A stretch of 33,326 nt of DNA from Bdellovibrionales bacterium RIFOXYC1_FULL_37_79 (GCA_001770015.1 MEQB01000047.1:1-33326), one strand, 5' to 3'; counted from the first letter of the stretch, positions 7,506 to 16,893 are shown. Notes: generated from the letters alone by a model not told the origin. A program made the numbers and translations.

Positions 7506-9749
7506 TTAGACACTGAGCGTTACCAAAGGGGCTACGAATGTTAGAAACTTTCTTTTAGAGCCATCTTTGAATTTCACAAGCACCTTTTCATCTTTACCTG
7601 CACCGGTAGTTTCCAAAACCAAACCTTCCCCGTAAAGTGTATGTAACACTTTCACTCCAGGATTAAATTTTGATCTTGGTCTAACTACATGAATAACAGG
7701 ACCATCATCATTTATTTTCCTTGGTAATTCATCACCATAATCATCAAAACTCCCCTCATCACAATCATGATATGCATCACACGAATTATCTATTATCCCA
7801 AAACGTTTCCAATTCACCAAATGTTTTGGTATTTCCGAAAGAAATCTACTGGGACCATTGAATTTATATTGACCAAAAAGCATGCGCGCCTGGGCAAACA
7901 GAATAAATAGTTTTTTCATGGCCCTGGTCATGGCAACATAAAACAATCTGCGCTCTTCCTCCAACCCATTTTCTGATTCCTGCAAGGCCTGATACGATGG
8001 AAAAAGATTTTCTTCGGCTCCCACCACAAAGACATAATTAAACTCGAGTCCCTTAGCCCCATGTACGGTCATCAGTGAAACTTCCCCGCTGGAAATATTC
8101 TCATTAATCAATGAACTTTCTTCATTATTCGAATCCAGATTTATGGTTTCTAAAAATGAAACCATATTGGGATTTGCTTGCGTTTCCTCGTAATCACCAA
8201 TCGCATGTAATAATTCATCCAAATTTTCAATACGGTTTTGGCTCTCATAGTCTTTTTGAGTTTTAAGATGCTCAAGGTATCCTGAACTATGAAGTATTTT
8301 TTCATACACCTTGCTGGGAGTCACACCATTTTTATCCCAATATTTAGCTTCTTGAATTAAATGAACGAATTCATCCAGGGCTGACTTTATTCGGGCAGAT
8401 AATTTAAAATCTGAATATTTTTCCGGATTTTCCACAAGCTCAACGACCGTTTCCCACAATGAATTATTATTTTTAACAGACATTTCTTCCAACTTTCTAA
8501 GAGTTGTCGCTCCAATTCCCCTGGTTGGGATATTTATTATTCTGGCAAAAGCCAAAGAATCTTTTTCATTAACAATAAGTTTTAAATAAGCAATCAGATC
8601 CTTAATTTCTTTTCTTTCATAAAATTTGATCCCGCCAACAATCCGATAAGGAATATCCTTTCTTCTCAAATGATCTTCAATTACCCTTGACTGCGAATTG
8701 GTCCTATAAAAAACCGCTACATCTTTCAACATAACGTCATTATTTTTCAATGCGCACAATTCATTGATCACAAATTCCGCTTCACTTTTTTCGTCAGCAC
8801 ATTCGATAATGTCAATGGCATCTCCTTTGGAATTTTCAGTCCACATGGTTTTGCCTTTACGCATTTGATTTTTAGCAATAACTGCCGTCGCTGCTTCTAT
8901 TATCATTCCACTTGAACGATAATTTTGTTCAAGCTTGAAAAGTTTTACTTCCTTGAAAACTTTTTCAAAATCCATGATATTTCTAATATCAGCACCTCTC
9001 CATGAATAAATAGATTGATCCTCGTCGCCCACCACACAAATGTTTTGATGGATTTCGCTAAGTTTTTTAACAATTTCAAACTGCACCCGGTTGGTATCTT
9101 GATATTCATCGACCAATACATAGCAATATTTGTTGCGATAATGCTCTAGAACTTTGGGATATTTTTCAAATAATTCCAAAACCCCGGTTAATAGTCCCCC
9201 AAAATCCACCGCATTTGCCTTATGCAATTCAGCTTCATACTCTTTGTAAATACTAAAAAAATCATCCTCGGGATTAACATTTTCGAGATAGTGGTGACCT
9301 CCAATATAATAGCCATTATTCTTAAGATCATCTATAAAATACAAAACCTCAAAAGGGGATATGTCCTTGGGATTAACACCTCTTCTTTTGAGAATACTTT
9401 TCACCACTGTTTTAGATTCAGAATCATCATAAATAGTAAAATTTTTACTTAACCCCAAATAATCCGACTCACCTCGAAGTAACCTTGCACAGAAAGAGTG
9501 AAAAGTTGTTATTTGCAAAGTACCAATATCAAACTTCACTTCTGCGGCGATACGCTCTCTCATTTCCCTTGCAGCCTTGTTAGAGAAAGTCATTGCTAAA
9601 ACTCTATAAGGGCTTATGCCTTTGTCTTCCAAAAGATAAATAATTCTTGAAACAAGAGTCCTGGTTTTTCCACTGCCAGCACCGGCCAGCACCATAATCG
9701 GTCCATCCACATGTGTTATAACCTGTTGTTGAGTCTCATTTAAAATCAT
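7506..9749 (-). CDS. pcrA: UvrD/PcrA-type superfamily 1 DNA helicase
   Basis: This ATP-driven 3'-5' helicase would act in nucleotide-excision and mismatch repair and in clearing proteins from DNA. At 747 residues it has the usual length. All motifs are present: Q motif NETQQQV near the N-terminus, Walker A GAGSGKT (23-29), motif Ia TFSNKAA, Walker B DEYQDT (214-219), motif III GDEDQSIYSWRGA, motif IV QNYRSS, motif V TVHGAKGLEF and motif VI EERRLFYVAMTRA. The C-terminus carries the PcrA/UvrD tudor-like fold (PGVKVLHTLYGEGLVLET, VLVKFKDGSKRKF). The gene starts 2 nt after glmS, so it is most likely translated from the glmU-glmS transcript. uvrD is the alternative name, since PcrA and UvrD cannot be separated by these motifs. 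Confidence 0.95.
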   Translation of the reverse strand: MILNETQQQVITHVDGPIMVLAGAGSGKTRTLVSRIIYLLEDKGISPYRVLAMTFSNKAAREMRERIAAEVKFDIGTLQITTFHSFCARLLRGESDYLGLSKNFTIYDDSESKTVVKSILKRRGVNPKDISPFEVLYFIDDLKNNGYYIGGHHYLENVNPEDDFFSIYKEYEAELHKANAVDFGGLLTGVLELFEKYPKVLEHYRNKYCYVLVDEYQDTNRVQFEIVKKLSEIHQNICVVGDEDQSIYSWRGADIRNIMDFEKVFKEVKLFKLEQNYRSSGMIIEAATAVIAKNQMRKGKTMWTENSKGDAIDIIECADEKSEAEFVINELCALKNNDVMLKDVAVFYRTNSQSRVIEDHLRRKDIPYRIVGGIKFYERKEIKDLIAYLKLIVNEKDSLAFARIINIPTRGIGATTLRKLEEMSVKNNNSLWETVVELVENPEKYSDFKLSARIKSALDEFVHLIQEAKYWDKNGVTPSKVYEKILHSSGYLEHLKTQKDYESQNRIENLDELLHAIGDYEETQANPNMVSFLETINLDSNNEESSLINENISSGEVSLMTVHGAKGLEFNYVFVVGAEENLFPSYQALQESENGLEEERRLFYVAMTRAMKKLFILFAQARMLFGQYKFNGPSRFLSEIPKHLVNWKRFGIIDNSCDAYHDCDEGSFDDYGDELPRKINDDGPVIHVVRPRSKFNPGVKVLHTLYGEGLVLETTGAGKDEKVLVKFKDGSKRKFLTFVAPLVTLSV

Positions 9750-9751
9750 CT

Positions 9752-11587
9752 CTATTCTACTGTGACAGATTTTGCTAAATTTCTGGGTTTATCAATATCA
9801 GTTCCTTTAAATTTTGCCATATAATAGGCTAGCAATTGGGTAACCACGTTGACATAAACTGGAGACAATTCACCCAAACCACTAAAATCCAAAGGAATAA
9901 AATAATCACCAACTGATTCTAAAATGGGATGATTTTGGGGACCAATGATAACAATAATCCCTCTACGAGCCTTGACTTCTTGAATATTTGACACGGTTTT
10001 ATCATATAATTCAGGTCCCACAATAGCTATATTAACCATACTTTCATCAATCAGGGCAATAGGCCCATGCTTGAGTTCCCCGGCGGCATAACCTTCCGCA
10101 TGCACATATGCTATTTCCTTAAGTTTCAACGCTCCCTCCAGAGCGACTGGAAAATAAATACCCCTGCCAGTGAAGATAAATCCTTTTTTTGCATAAATCT
10201 TATAAGCTATTTTCTCAATTTGCTCAGTGGAATTTAGAATTGATTCAATTCGGTTAGCCAAAAGACTGAATTTTTCTCTAATTGTATTTTTACAAACATC
10301 CTTCCCTAATAAATATTGTGTGGTTAAATAACCTGTCAACACCTGTTGAGTAAAAGCCTTGGTGCTGGCAACACAAATTTCAACCCCCGCTTGAATAAGA
10401 AGATTTTCATAACAATCCCGATACAGGGTTGATCCTTCCACATTTACGATTGAAAAGGTTTTTATCCCTTTTTCCTTACACAATTTTTGAGCCGCTAACG
10501 TATCTGCAGTTTCACCAGATTGGCTGATAAACAAAGCCATATCATTGGACTTGATAAGTGGATTTCGATATCTGAATTCACTGGCCCAATCAATATGACA
10601 GTGGATTTGATTATAACTTTCTAAAAAATTTTTAATGATCAAACCAGCATGCCAGGCGGTACCACAAGCAACAATATGGATTCTTTCGGGTTGTTTTTCT
10701 TGTTTAATATTTTCCAACCGGAAAAGACCTTCTCCTTCAAAATAATATTGAGTAAGGCCCCTGATCAGGCCCGGTTGTTCATTGATTTCCTTTAACATGA
10801 AATGGTCGTAAGACCCTTTGTCAATGGCTTTATAATCGGTGTTTAATTTTTTATGAACAATTCTATTTGATGCTTGTAAATTCAATTCCAAAAAAGAAAG
10901 CTCCCCATTCATTCCCGCCTTAATAATAACGCCATCTTCCGGAAAATAAATATCTCTTACCCTACCTGCCAGGGCATAGGGATCTGAAGAAATAATAATT
11001 TCACCATTTTCCTGATTAAGACCACATACCAGCGGAGCAGACCTTTTTAATGCATAGATCTCATTTGAATCCTTAAACTGTATAACAAAAGCAGAATTCC
11101 CTTCAATTTTACTAAAAGAATTCACAATAGCTTCCAGGTAAGTTTTATTCAAGTGAAGCTCCCTAAGTAACAACCCTAAATAAACTTCTGAGTCTGTATC
11201 AGTTTTAAAATGAATGCCCGTTTTTTTCAATTCTGCTTTTAAAACATCTGCGTTTTCAATAATTCCATTATGAACAATGGCAATACACCTATCCACATCC
11301 ACAATCATTGAATCGGTTGCGTGTGGATGAGCATTTATATCATTGACTTCCCCATGCGTTGCCCATCTGGTATGACCGATACAAACATTGGATTGGTGCT
11401 TTTCACCCTCAAGCAATTTTTCAAGATTTTGAATTTTACCTGATTTTTTAAAAAGGGAAATATGCCCATTTTCATTTTTAAATGATATTCCCGCAGAATC
11501 ATATCCTCGATACTCAAGTCTCTTAAGCCCTTCAATAACAATATCAACTGCGTTGCCTTTTCCAATATAACCGACAATTCCACACAT
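9752..11587 (-). CDS. glmS: glutamine--fructose-6-phosphate aminotransferase (isomerizing)
   Basis: GlmS makes glucosamine-6-phosphate from fructose-6-phosphate and glutamine, the first step to UDP-GlcNAc for peptidoglycan and lipopolysaccharide. The protein is 611 residues, the family length. It begins MCGIVGYIG with the catalytic Cys2 of the glutaminase domain, followed by RLEYRGYDSAG, GHTRWATHG and HNGIIEN. The isomerase half has two SIS domains (ACGTAWHAG, SQSGETADT, ASTKAFTQQV, HAEGYAAGELKHGPIALID), and it ends with the conserved PRNLAKSVTVE. The start codon abuts the glmU stop, with a ribosome site AAAGGA inside the end of glmU. I see no glmS ribozyme; the gene is inside an operon. Confidence 0.97.
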   Translation of the reverse strand: MCGIVGYIGKGNAVDIVIEGLKRLEYRGYDSAGISFKNENGHISLFKKSGKIQNLEKLLEGEKHQSNVCIGHTRWATHGEVNDINAHPHATDSMIVDVDRCIAIVHNGIIENADVLKAELKKTGIHFKTDTDSEVYLGLLLRELHLNKTYLEAIVNSFSKIEGNSAFVIQFKDSNEIYALKRSAPLVCGLNQENGEIIISSDPYALAGRVRDIYFPEDGVIIKAGMNGELSFLELNLQASNRIVHKKLNTDYKAIDKGSYDHFMLKEINEQPGLIRGLTQYYFEGEGLFRLENIKQEKQPERIHIVACGTAWHAGLIIKNFLESYNQIHCHIDWASEFRYRNPLIKSNDMALFISQSGETADTLAAQKLCKEKGIKTFSIVNVEGSTLYRDCYENLLIQAGVEICVASTKAFTQQVLTGYLTTQYLLGKDVCKNTIREKFSLLANRIESILNSTEQIEKIAYKIYAKKGFIFTGRGIYFPVALEGALKLKEIAYVHAEGYAAGELKHGPIALIDESMVNIAIVGPELYDKTVSNIQEVKARRGIIVIIGPQNHPILESVGDYFIPLDFSGLGELSPVYVNVVTQLLAYYMAKFKGTDIDKPRNLAKSVTVE

Positions 11588-12985
11588 CTATTTATCCTTT
11601 TTTTTAATAAATTTTCTTGCAAGGCCCGGTTTGTTTTCCTGAACTGATCTCGCTATCGCAAAATCCCCATCGGCCATATTTTTATTTATGGTCGAACCAC
11701 TTGCCACATAGCAATTATCCCCAATTTTAACCGGTGCAATCATTTGCGAATCCGAACCAATAAAACATCCTTTGCCAATCTCCGTCAAATGTTTATTGGC
11801 ACCATCATAATTGCAGGTAATAAAGCCGCACCCTATATTGGTATCCTCTCCAATTATAGCATCCCCTACATAACTCAAATGACTGACCTTTACACCCTTT
11901 CTTAATATTGCTTTTTTTGTTTCAACAAAATTTCCTATTTTACTACTTTCTCCAACTTCTGTATCTGGACGGATTCTGGCGAAAGGTCCAATAGCAACGC
12001 TTTTACCAATATGGGATTTATCAACAATCGAATAAGGGTTGATCACCGTGTGATCATCAATTCTTGAGTCCTTGATTATTGAACCAGCATCAATTACCAC
12101 ATTTTTTCCTATCACACTTTTTCCTCTAAGCGATACCTGGGGATAAATAATCGAACCAGCCCCCACTTCCACATCCCAGTCAACGTAAGTACAAGCTGAA
12201 TCATAAAAAAACACACCATTTTTCTTTAAGTCATAAATTTTTTCATAATTGAGTTCCAGGTAAACTTCTTCTAGTTGATCCGGGTTGTTCACACCGACAA
12301 AACTCTTATAATCATCAAATAAAATTGGTGCCACGTTTGCTTCTTCTTTAAAAACATCGGTCAAATAAAATTCCTTGGACATATTATTAGCGTCAATTTT
12401 CTCCAAATGATTTACCAAGTAATCGGTTTTCATAATATATAAACCTGAATTGACCTCATCGATTATTTTTTGCTCTTCCGTGGCATCCTTGTGCTCCACT
12501 ATCTTAAATCCCTTTTCTCCCCGTAGAATTCTCCCATAGCCCGCAGGATCATCTGCAATAAATGTGGCCGCTACCGCATCGAGATTTTGACTTAATAGGC
12601 TTTTCCACAAAAAACTCAAATGGATACTTCGGATTAGTGGAGTATCAGCGCAAAGAATAAGCGTATAATCGTATTGCTTCCCGGATTTTTGCTGGTCAAA
12701 ATAACTCCTAATTGCATCTGCCGTTCCTAGCTGCTCCTTTTGAAAAACCGTAGCGACATCTTGAAAATTGTGCGCAAGATAATCGTTCACCAGCTCTCTT
12801 TTGTGTCCGGTTACCGCCGTAATAAGAAAGGAAAGGTTGCTTTTTTCACAGAACATTTTAGCTTCGTTGATTGGGAAATCTATCAGACGTTTGCCGGATG
12901 CGATCAGTAAGGGCTTAGGCGTATCTGTTCCCATTCTTTTCCCTTGTCCGGCTGCTAAAATAACTATACCAATTGTTTTTTTCAT
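11588..12985 (-). CDS. glmU: bifunctional GlmU: GlcN-1-P acetyltransferase / GlcNAc-1-P uridylyltransferase
   Basis: GlmU completes UDP-GlcNAc synthesis, and GlmS from the next gene supplies the pathway. The N-terminal nucleotidyltransferase has ILAAGQGKRMG with conserved Arg17 and PKPLL with Lys24, then KEQLGTADAI and ADTPLI. The C-terminal half is a left-handed beta-helix of hexapeptide repeats (AGSIIYPQVSLRG, VVIDAGSIIKDS, IGPFARIRPDTEVG) with NFVETKKA and the active-site stretch SHLSYVGDAIIGEDTNIGCG, then NYDGANKH. Length is 465 residues against about 456 in E. coli. It is first in the run glmU-glmS-pcrA. A weak promoter (TTGTGC, 17 nt, TATAGG on the minus strand, 13045-13017) lies upstream. 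Confidence 0.96.
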   Translation of the reverse strand: MKKTIGIVILAAGQGKRMGTDTPKPLLIASGKRLIDFPINEAKMFCEKSNLSFLITAVTGHKRELVNDYLAHNFQDVATVFQKEQLGTADAIRSYFDQQKSGKQYDYTLILCADTPLIRSIHLSFLWKSLLSQNLDAVAATFIADDPAGYGRILRGEKGFKIVEHKDATEEQKIIDEVNSGLYIMKTDYLVNHLEKIDANNMSKEFYLTDVFKEEANVAPILFDDYKSFVGVNNPDQLEEVYLELNYEKIYDLKKNGVFFYDSACTYVDWDVEVGAGSIIYPQVSLRGKSVIGKNVVIDAGSIIKDSRIDDHTVINPYSIVDKSHIGKSVAIGPFARIRPDTEVGESSKIGNFVETKKAILRKGVKVSHLSYVGDAIIGEDTNIGCGFITCNYDGANKHLTEIGKGCFIGSDSQMIAPVKIGDNCYVASGSTINKNMADGDFAIARSVQENKPGLARKFIKKKDK

Positions 12986-13066
12986 AATATCAGACCTTTT
13001 TTGGTGGGTATTTTACCCTATATTTTTAAATATTAACTGGCACAATGCATTTATCTGGTAACGTAT

Positions 13067-13072
13067 TATAAT
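13067..13072 (+). promoter_or_regulatory. candidate -10 element upstream of lon
   Basis: A perfect TATAAT lies at 13067-13072, 146 nt before the chosen lon start, but no matching -35 is visible at 16-18 nt. An overlapping TATAAT also reads on the minus strand (13070-13065), so either divergent gene (glmU or lon) could use this site. The region is the 233-nt space between glmU and lon and holds no other gene that I can support. Confidence 0.3.
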
Positions 13073-13218
13073 TCCGTTTTACTCCGACTACTTTAGTTGA
13101 TTACCAAAGAAAAAAAAAGATAAAAACATTAAAAAGTTTAAAGACTTATCATATGTTAACCGAACAAAATTCGACAGCATTTTGTGCTCACGTTAGACAC
13201 TTTTCGTGGAGGAAGTGG

Positions 13219-15645
13219 ATGGTTACTAATTATAATGGGGAAAGTATTGAGTTTAAGGAAGTTCTCCCTCTGTTGCCGATCCGAGATATTGTTGTATATC
13301 CATTTATGATTTTACCTTTGTTTGTTGGCAGAGAATCTTCAATTGAAGCCGTTGATCATGCTCTGAATAAGACCAATCAGCTTATTTTGCTTGCCAGTCA
13401 AAAGGACATTTTAGCGGAGTGTCCAGAACCCCATGAAATATATGAAATGGGTACCGTTGCCATGATCATGAGAATGAGAAAACTTCCTGACGGACGAGTT
13501 AAAATTTTAGTCCAAGGTCTGTCCAAAGCCAGAATTACCGAGTTTGTTAAAAAAGAGCCATGCTTTATCACCAGAATCGAAAAAGTAGAAGATCTGGATG
13601 TCAATGGGCGTGATCCTCTCCCTGTTAATGCCCTCATGAGAACAATTCGTGAACAGCTTGAAAAAATAATCACCCACGGAAAAGTGCTTTCATCAGACAT
13701 CTTAATGGTACTTGATGACATTCAAGATCCCGGAAGGCTAGCAGATCTGGTTGCCAGTAATTTAAATCTCCATGTAGTAGAGGCCCAGATTATCTTGGAA
13801 ATCCTTGATCCCATTGAGCGGCTTAACAAAATAAATGAAATTTTATCCCGAGAACTTGAAATCATGGCCATGCAGGCAAAAATCAGGAATGTGGCCCAAG
13901 ATGAAATAACCAAATCACAAAAAGAATATTTTCTCAAGGAACAAATCAAGGCTATCAAAAATGAACTGGGGGAAGACCCCGCGGAAGAAGAAGGGAACGA
14001 ATTTGCAGAAATAAAAGAAAAAATAATTAAGGCTAAAATGCCCCTCGATACTGAAAAAGAATCTTTGAAACAACTTAGTCGTCTGGAAAAAATGCACCCC
14101 GATTCCTCGGAATCATCCATCATTAGAAATTATCTTGATTGGCTAACTGATCTGCCTTGGTCAATTACTACTGAAGAACAGTTTAATCTTGATGAGGCAC
14201 AAAGGATTCTTGATGAGGATCACTTTGATTTACACAAAGTCAAAGAGCGCATTCTGGAATATCTTGCTGTGAAACGCTTGAAGGGCAGTGATATGAAGGG
14301 CCCGATTCTTTGTCTAGCAGGCCCTCCCGGCGTTGGAAAAACCAGTCTTGGCAAATCTATAGCACGAGCGGCTGGAAGAAAATTTGCCCGGATATCCCTA
14401 GGTGGTGTTAAAGATGAGGCAGAAATAAGAGGACACCGCAGAACCTATGTGGGCTCCATGCCAGGAAGAATTATCCAGGCAATCAAGCAAGCTGGTTCAA
14501 ACAATCCGGTCATGCTTCTTGATGAAGTTGATAAGATGGCCAATGACATAAAGGGCGACCCCGCCAGTGCTCTTTTGGAAGTACTTGATCCAGAACAAAA
14601 TAATTCATTCAGGGATCACTACCTGAATGTACCTTTCGATTTATCCAATACCATTTTTATTGCCACTGTTAATATGCTGGAAAACATTCCCCCTGCACTA
14701 AAAGACCGCATGGAAGTCATCAGTCTGTCAGGATACTCGCAAGAAGAAAAACTCACGATAAGCCGCAAATTCCTTATTCCGAAACAAATGCAAGAAAATG
14801 GCATTTGCGAGGAGCACATTGAGTTCTCCGATGAAAGTGTTAAAACGGTCATTCGGAATTTCACATGTGAAGCCGGTCTTCGTAACCTGGAACGACAAAT
14901 AGGTGCACTTTGTAGAAAAGTGGCCATGAAAATAGCCAAGGGTGACATTGCTAAAACCCACCTGCTGGCAGATACTGTCGAAAAATTTCTAGGACCACCA
15001 CTCTTTACCAAAGAAGACGAGCTGACCGAAGATGAAATAGGAATAGCTACCGGTCTGGCATGGACTTCGGTGGGGGGAGAAATTTTAAGAATTGAAACCA
15101 CCCGTATGAAAGGCAAAGGGATAACCCTAACTGGCAGACTTGGCGAAGTTATGAAAGAATCTGCCCAAACCGCCATTGGTTTTATCAGAAGCAAAGCTTA
15201 TGAACTTGGAGTTGACGAACAAATTTTTGAAGATAACGAAATTCATTTACATATTCCTGCAGGTGCCATTCCCAAAGATGGCCCCAGTGCAGGTATTACC
15301 CTGGCCACTGCCTTGGTTTCACTATTAACCAACACAGCCGTCAAAAGCAACGTTGCCATGACCGGCGAAATCACTTTAACGGGGAAAGTCCTTCCGATTG
15401 GGGGATTGAAAGAAAAAGCACTAGCTGCCATGAGAATGAACATCAAGACCATAATTATCCCTTGGAAAAACAAAAAAGACCTGATTGAAATTCCAGAGGA
15501 ATACCGATTAAAAATTAAATTTATACCCGTAAAAACCTTTGAAGAAGTCTTAAATATTGCCTTGGTTGACTGGAAAGAGCGACAAAAAATATTGCATCAA
15601 GAATTATCGATCAGAGGAAAAATTAAAATGCCCGTCGCCGCTTAA
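13219..15645 (+). CDS. lon: Lon ATP-dependent serine protease
   Basis: Lon degrades misfolded and regulatory proteins in the cytoplasm as a hexamer. From this start it is 808 residues. Domains in order: LON substrate-binding domain (VLPLLPIRDIVVYPFM through about 210), a coiled helical region, AAA+ ATPase with Walker A GPPGVGKTS (K374) and Walker B MLLDEVDKM (D435-E436), then the protease domain with the Ser-Lys pair S690 in PKDGPSAG and K733 in GGLKEKALAA. I choose 13219 because GGAGG at 13208-13212 is correctly spaced and the LON domain follows at once; an in-frame ATG at 13153 would add 22 non-conserved residues and has no ribosome site. An intrinsic terminator follows at 15673. Confidence 0.97.
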   Translation: MVTNYNGESIEFKEVLPLLPIRDIVVYPFMILPLFVGRESSIEAVDHALNKTNQLILLASQKDILAECPEPHEIYEMGTVAMIMRMRKLPDGRVKILVQGLSKARITEFVKKEPCFITRIEKVEDLDVNGRDPLPVNALMRTIREQLEKIITHGKVLSSDILMVLDDIQDPGRLADLVASNLNLHVVEAQIILEILDPIERLNKINEILSRELEIMAMQAKIRNVAQDEITKSQKEYFLKEQIKAIKNELGEDPAEEEGNEFAEIKEKIIKAKMPLDTEKESLKQLSRLEKMHPDSSESSIIRNYLDWLTDLPWSITTEEQFNLDEAQRILDEDHFDLHKVKERILEYLAVKRLKGSDMKGPILCLAGPPGVGKTSLGKSIARAAGRKFARISLGGVKDEAEIRGHRRTYVGSMPGRIIQAIKQAGSNNPVMLLDEVDKMANDIKGDPASALLEVLDPEQNNSFRDHYLNVPFDLSNTIFIATVNMLENIPPALKDRMEVISLSGYSQEEKLTISRKFLIPKQMQENGICEEHIEFSDESVKTVIRNFTCEAGLRNLERQIGALCRKVAMKIAKGDIAKTHLLADTVEKFLGPPLFTKEDELTEDEIGIATGLAWTSVGGEILRIETTRMKGKGITLTGRLGEVMKESAQTAIGFIRSKAYELGVDEQIFEDNEIHLHIPAGAIPKDGPSAGITLATALVSLLTNTAVKSNVAMTGEITLTGKVLPIGGLKEKALAAMRMNIKTIIIPWKNKKDLIEIPEEYRLKIKFIPVKTFEEVLNIALVDWKERQKILHQELSIRGKIKMPVAA

Positions 15646-15672
15646 ACGGATAACCAATTAAAATACTCTAGT

Positions 15673-15708
15673 AAAAAAAAGCAGCTACTATGTGGCTGCT
15701 TTTTTGTT
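15673..15708 (+). terminator. intrinsic terminator after lon
   Basis: An A-run and GCAGC pair with GCTGC and a T-run around a 9-nt loop (TACTATGTG), giving a stem extended by A-T pairs and ending in six Ts. It lies 28 nt after the lon stop codon and reads in the lon direction. Confidence 0.8.
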
Positions 15709-15802
15709 TAACCTTTTATATTAGTTTATAGTTTTATATTTTTTGGTAGAATAAAACTAAATGTATAAGCAAATTGGCCAAGTAACTTTTGAGGAAAAAT
15801 GA

Positions 15803-16231
15803 ATGACCTCCAATAACACCGAAAATGCACCAATCAAAACCACCCCCTTAAAATTAAAAATTGCGGTCGTTGATGACTCATCGTTTTCCCGGAAAACCAT
15901 GATTGAAATTTTAGAAGAAGACGGACATGTCGTTGTGGGAGAAGCCAGCAATGCTGAAATGGCTATTCAAATTGCCCACACCACCAGCGTTGATTTATTC
16001 ATCATTGATGTTGTCATGCCTGAAGTAAGCGGCATTGAACTAATGAATGCCCTAAAAGACTACAAGAAAAAAAGTTTCGCTTACATCCTGATATCCTCAC
16101 TGAACGTGGAAAGTGTGATCATCGATGCCATATCTGGAGGGGCACAGGATTTTATAAGCAAGCCTTTTGATAAAAATGATCTTCTAAGTTCCGTAAACAA
16201 AATCGCTCAAAATATCGAAAATGATAAATAG
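15803..16231 (+). CDS. single-domain response regulator (CheY-like receiver)
   Basis: Phosphotransfer receiver domain with no output domain. The acidic pocket is Asp24-Asp25 (VVDDS), the phospho-acceptor is Asp69 (FIIDVVMP), the switch hydroxyl is Ser98 (ILISS) and the conserved lysine is Lys120 (ISKPFD). The first 17 residues before the domain are polar and disordered. A GAGG ribosome site lies 8 nt before the ATG. No histidine kinase is adjacent, so its partner is elsewhere. It shares a transcript with a small membrane protein 8 nt downstream. A chemotaxis/motility role is possible but not shown by the sequence. Confidence 0.9.
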   Translation: MTSNNTENAPIKTTPLKLKIAVVDDSSFSRKTMIEILEEDGHVVVGEASNAEMAIQIAHTTSVDLFIIDVVMPEVSGIELMNALKDYKKKSFAYILISSLNVESVIIDAISGGAQDFISKPFDKNDLLSSVNKIAQNIENDK

Positions 16232-16239
16232 GGGAAAAA

Positions 16240-16599
16240 ATGTTTATACTTAAATTTGTTTTTTACTTTTTTATTTCATTTATAATTCTGAGCATCCCCC
16301 TATATCATAGGCCGCTTTTTGACCACGCCTACAAACGTATGAAACCAACCACCAGCAAAATTATTAATTATATCCACCAAAATATAGAAATTGGCCTTGG
16401 ACGTGGAGAAAAAACCCTTAAAAAAATTTTTTCCATGGAAGAAGATGTAGTGCAATCAAACCAATCAGCCTTACAAAAAAGCAAATTTCGTAAATCATTT
16501 AACCACAAGTCCTTAAAAGATGAATCACCTATGGGCAGTTATACCAAAGAAGAAAAGTTACTGCTCGAAAAAATTATCAACTCTTCCAAAGAGGAGTAA
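16240..16599 (+). CDS. small one-pass membrane protein of unknown function
   Basis: The 119-residue protein starts with a strongly hydrophobic helix (residues 3-22, ILKFVFYFFISFIILSIPLY) and continues with a basic, polar, probably cytoplasmic tail containing KKIFSMEEDVVQ and ending KLLLEKIINSSKEE. I do not recognise a family. It is translated right after the response regulator (8-nt gap, AGGGG ribosome site), which suggests the two work together, for example as a membrane partner for the receiver; that is inference. A strong terminator follows. Confidence 0.7.
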   Translation: MFILKFVFYFFISFIILSIPLYHRPLFDHAYKRMKPTTSKIINYIHQNIEIGLGRGEKTLKKIFSMEEDVVQSNQSALQKSKFRKSFNHKSLKDESPMGSYTKEEKLLLEKIINSSKEE

Positions 16600-16626
16600 C
16601 GACCAAATTTTTAATTTAACTCAAAT

Positions 16627-16665
16627 AAAAAAGGGATACTCATAATCTGAGTATCCCTTTTTTTT
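16627..16665. terminator. strong bidirectional intrinsic terminator
   Basis: AAAGGGATACTCA pairs perfectly with TGAGTATCCCTTT across a 5-nt loop (TAATC, 16643-16647). A T8 tract follows on the plus strand and a T-rich tract on the minus strand. It serves the plus-strand membrane protein gene and the convergent small secreted protein gene. It is followed directly by a run of ten Gs (16666-16675). Confidence 0.9.
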
Positions 16666-16689
16666 GGGGGGGGGGAAGAATATTTAAAT

Positions 16690-16893
16690 TTATACGTCTG
16701 TGTTGACTTTTACTGCTGCTTCTTCTTTAATTTGTTGAACAGATTCTGGTCTCTTCACTGCATCTTGCCCTCTAGGGTTATCAAGCGTCGCACTACAATT
16801 TGATCTTAACTCTTCTTTGCCAACTTCAAAAGCTGCATACGCGTTCAAACTAAAAAAACTTAAAACAAATAATGCCAAAAATAATTTTTTCAT
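16690..16893 (-). CDS. 67-residue secreted protein, unknown
   Basis: A clear signal peptide (MKKLFLALFVLSFFSLNAYA, cleavage after AYA) is followed by about 47 polar residues with one cysteine (NCSATLDNPRGQDAVKRPE). No family is recognised. The start has an excellent ribosome site (AAGGAG, 7 nt). Upstream is a near-consensus sigma-54 promoter (16956-16941). The signal peptide, ribosome site and promoter together make this a real gene despite its size. Confidence 0.8.
   Translation of the reverse strand: MKKLFLALFVLSFFSLNAYAAFEVGKEELRSNCSATLDNPRGQDAVKRPESVQQIKEEAAVKVNTDV

Noticed and set aside
13040-13052. TGGCACAATGCA near lon as a sigma-54 promoter
   Set aside because: GG and GC are only 6 nt apart, which is incompatible with sigma-54.
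13398-15473. Several minus-strand frames opposite lon
   Set aside because: All are shadows of the conserved Lon frame; none has a ribosome site or conserved motif.
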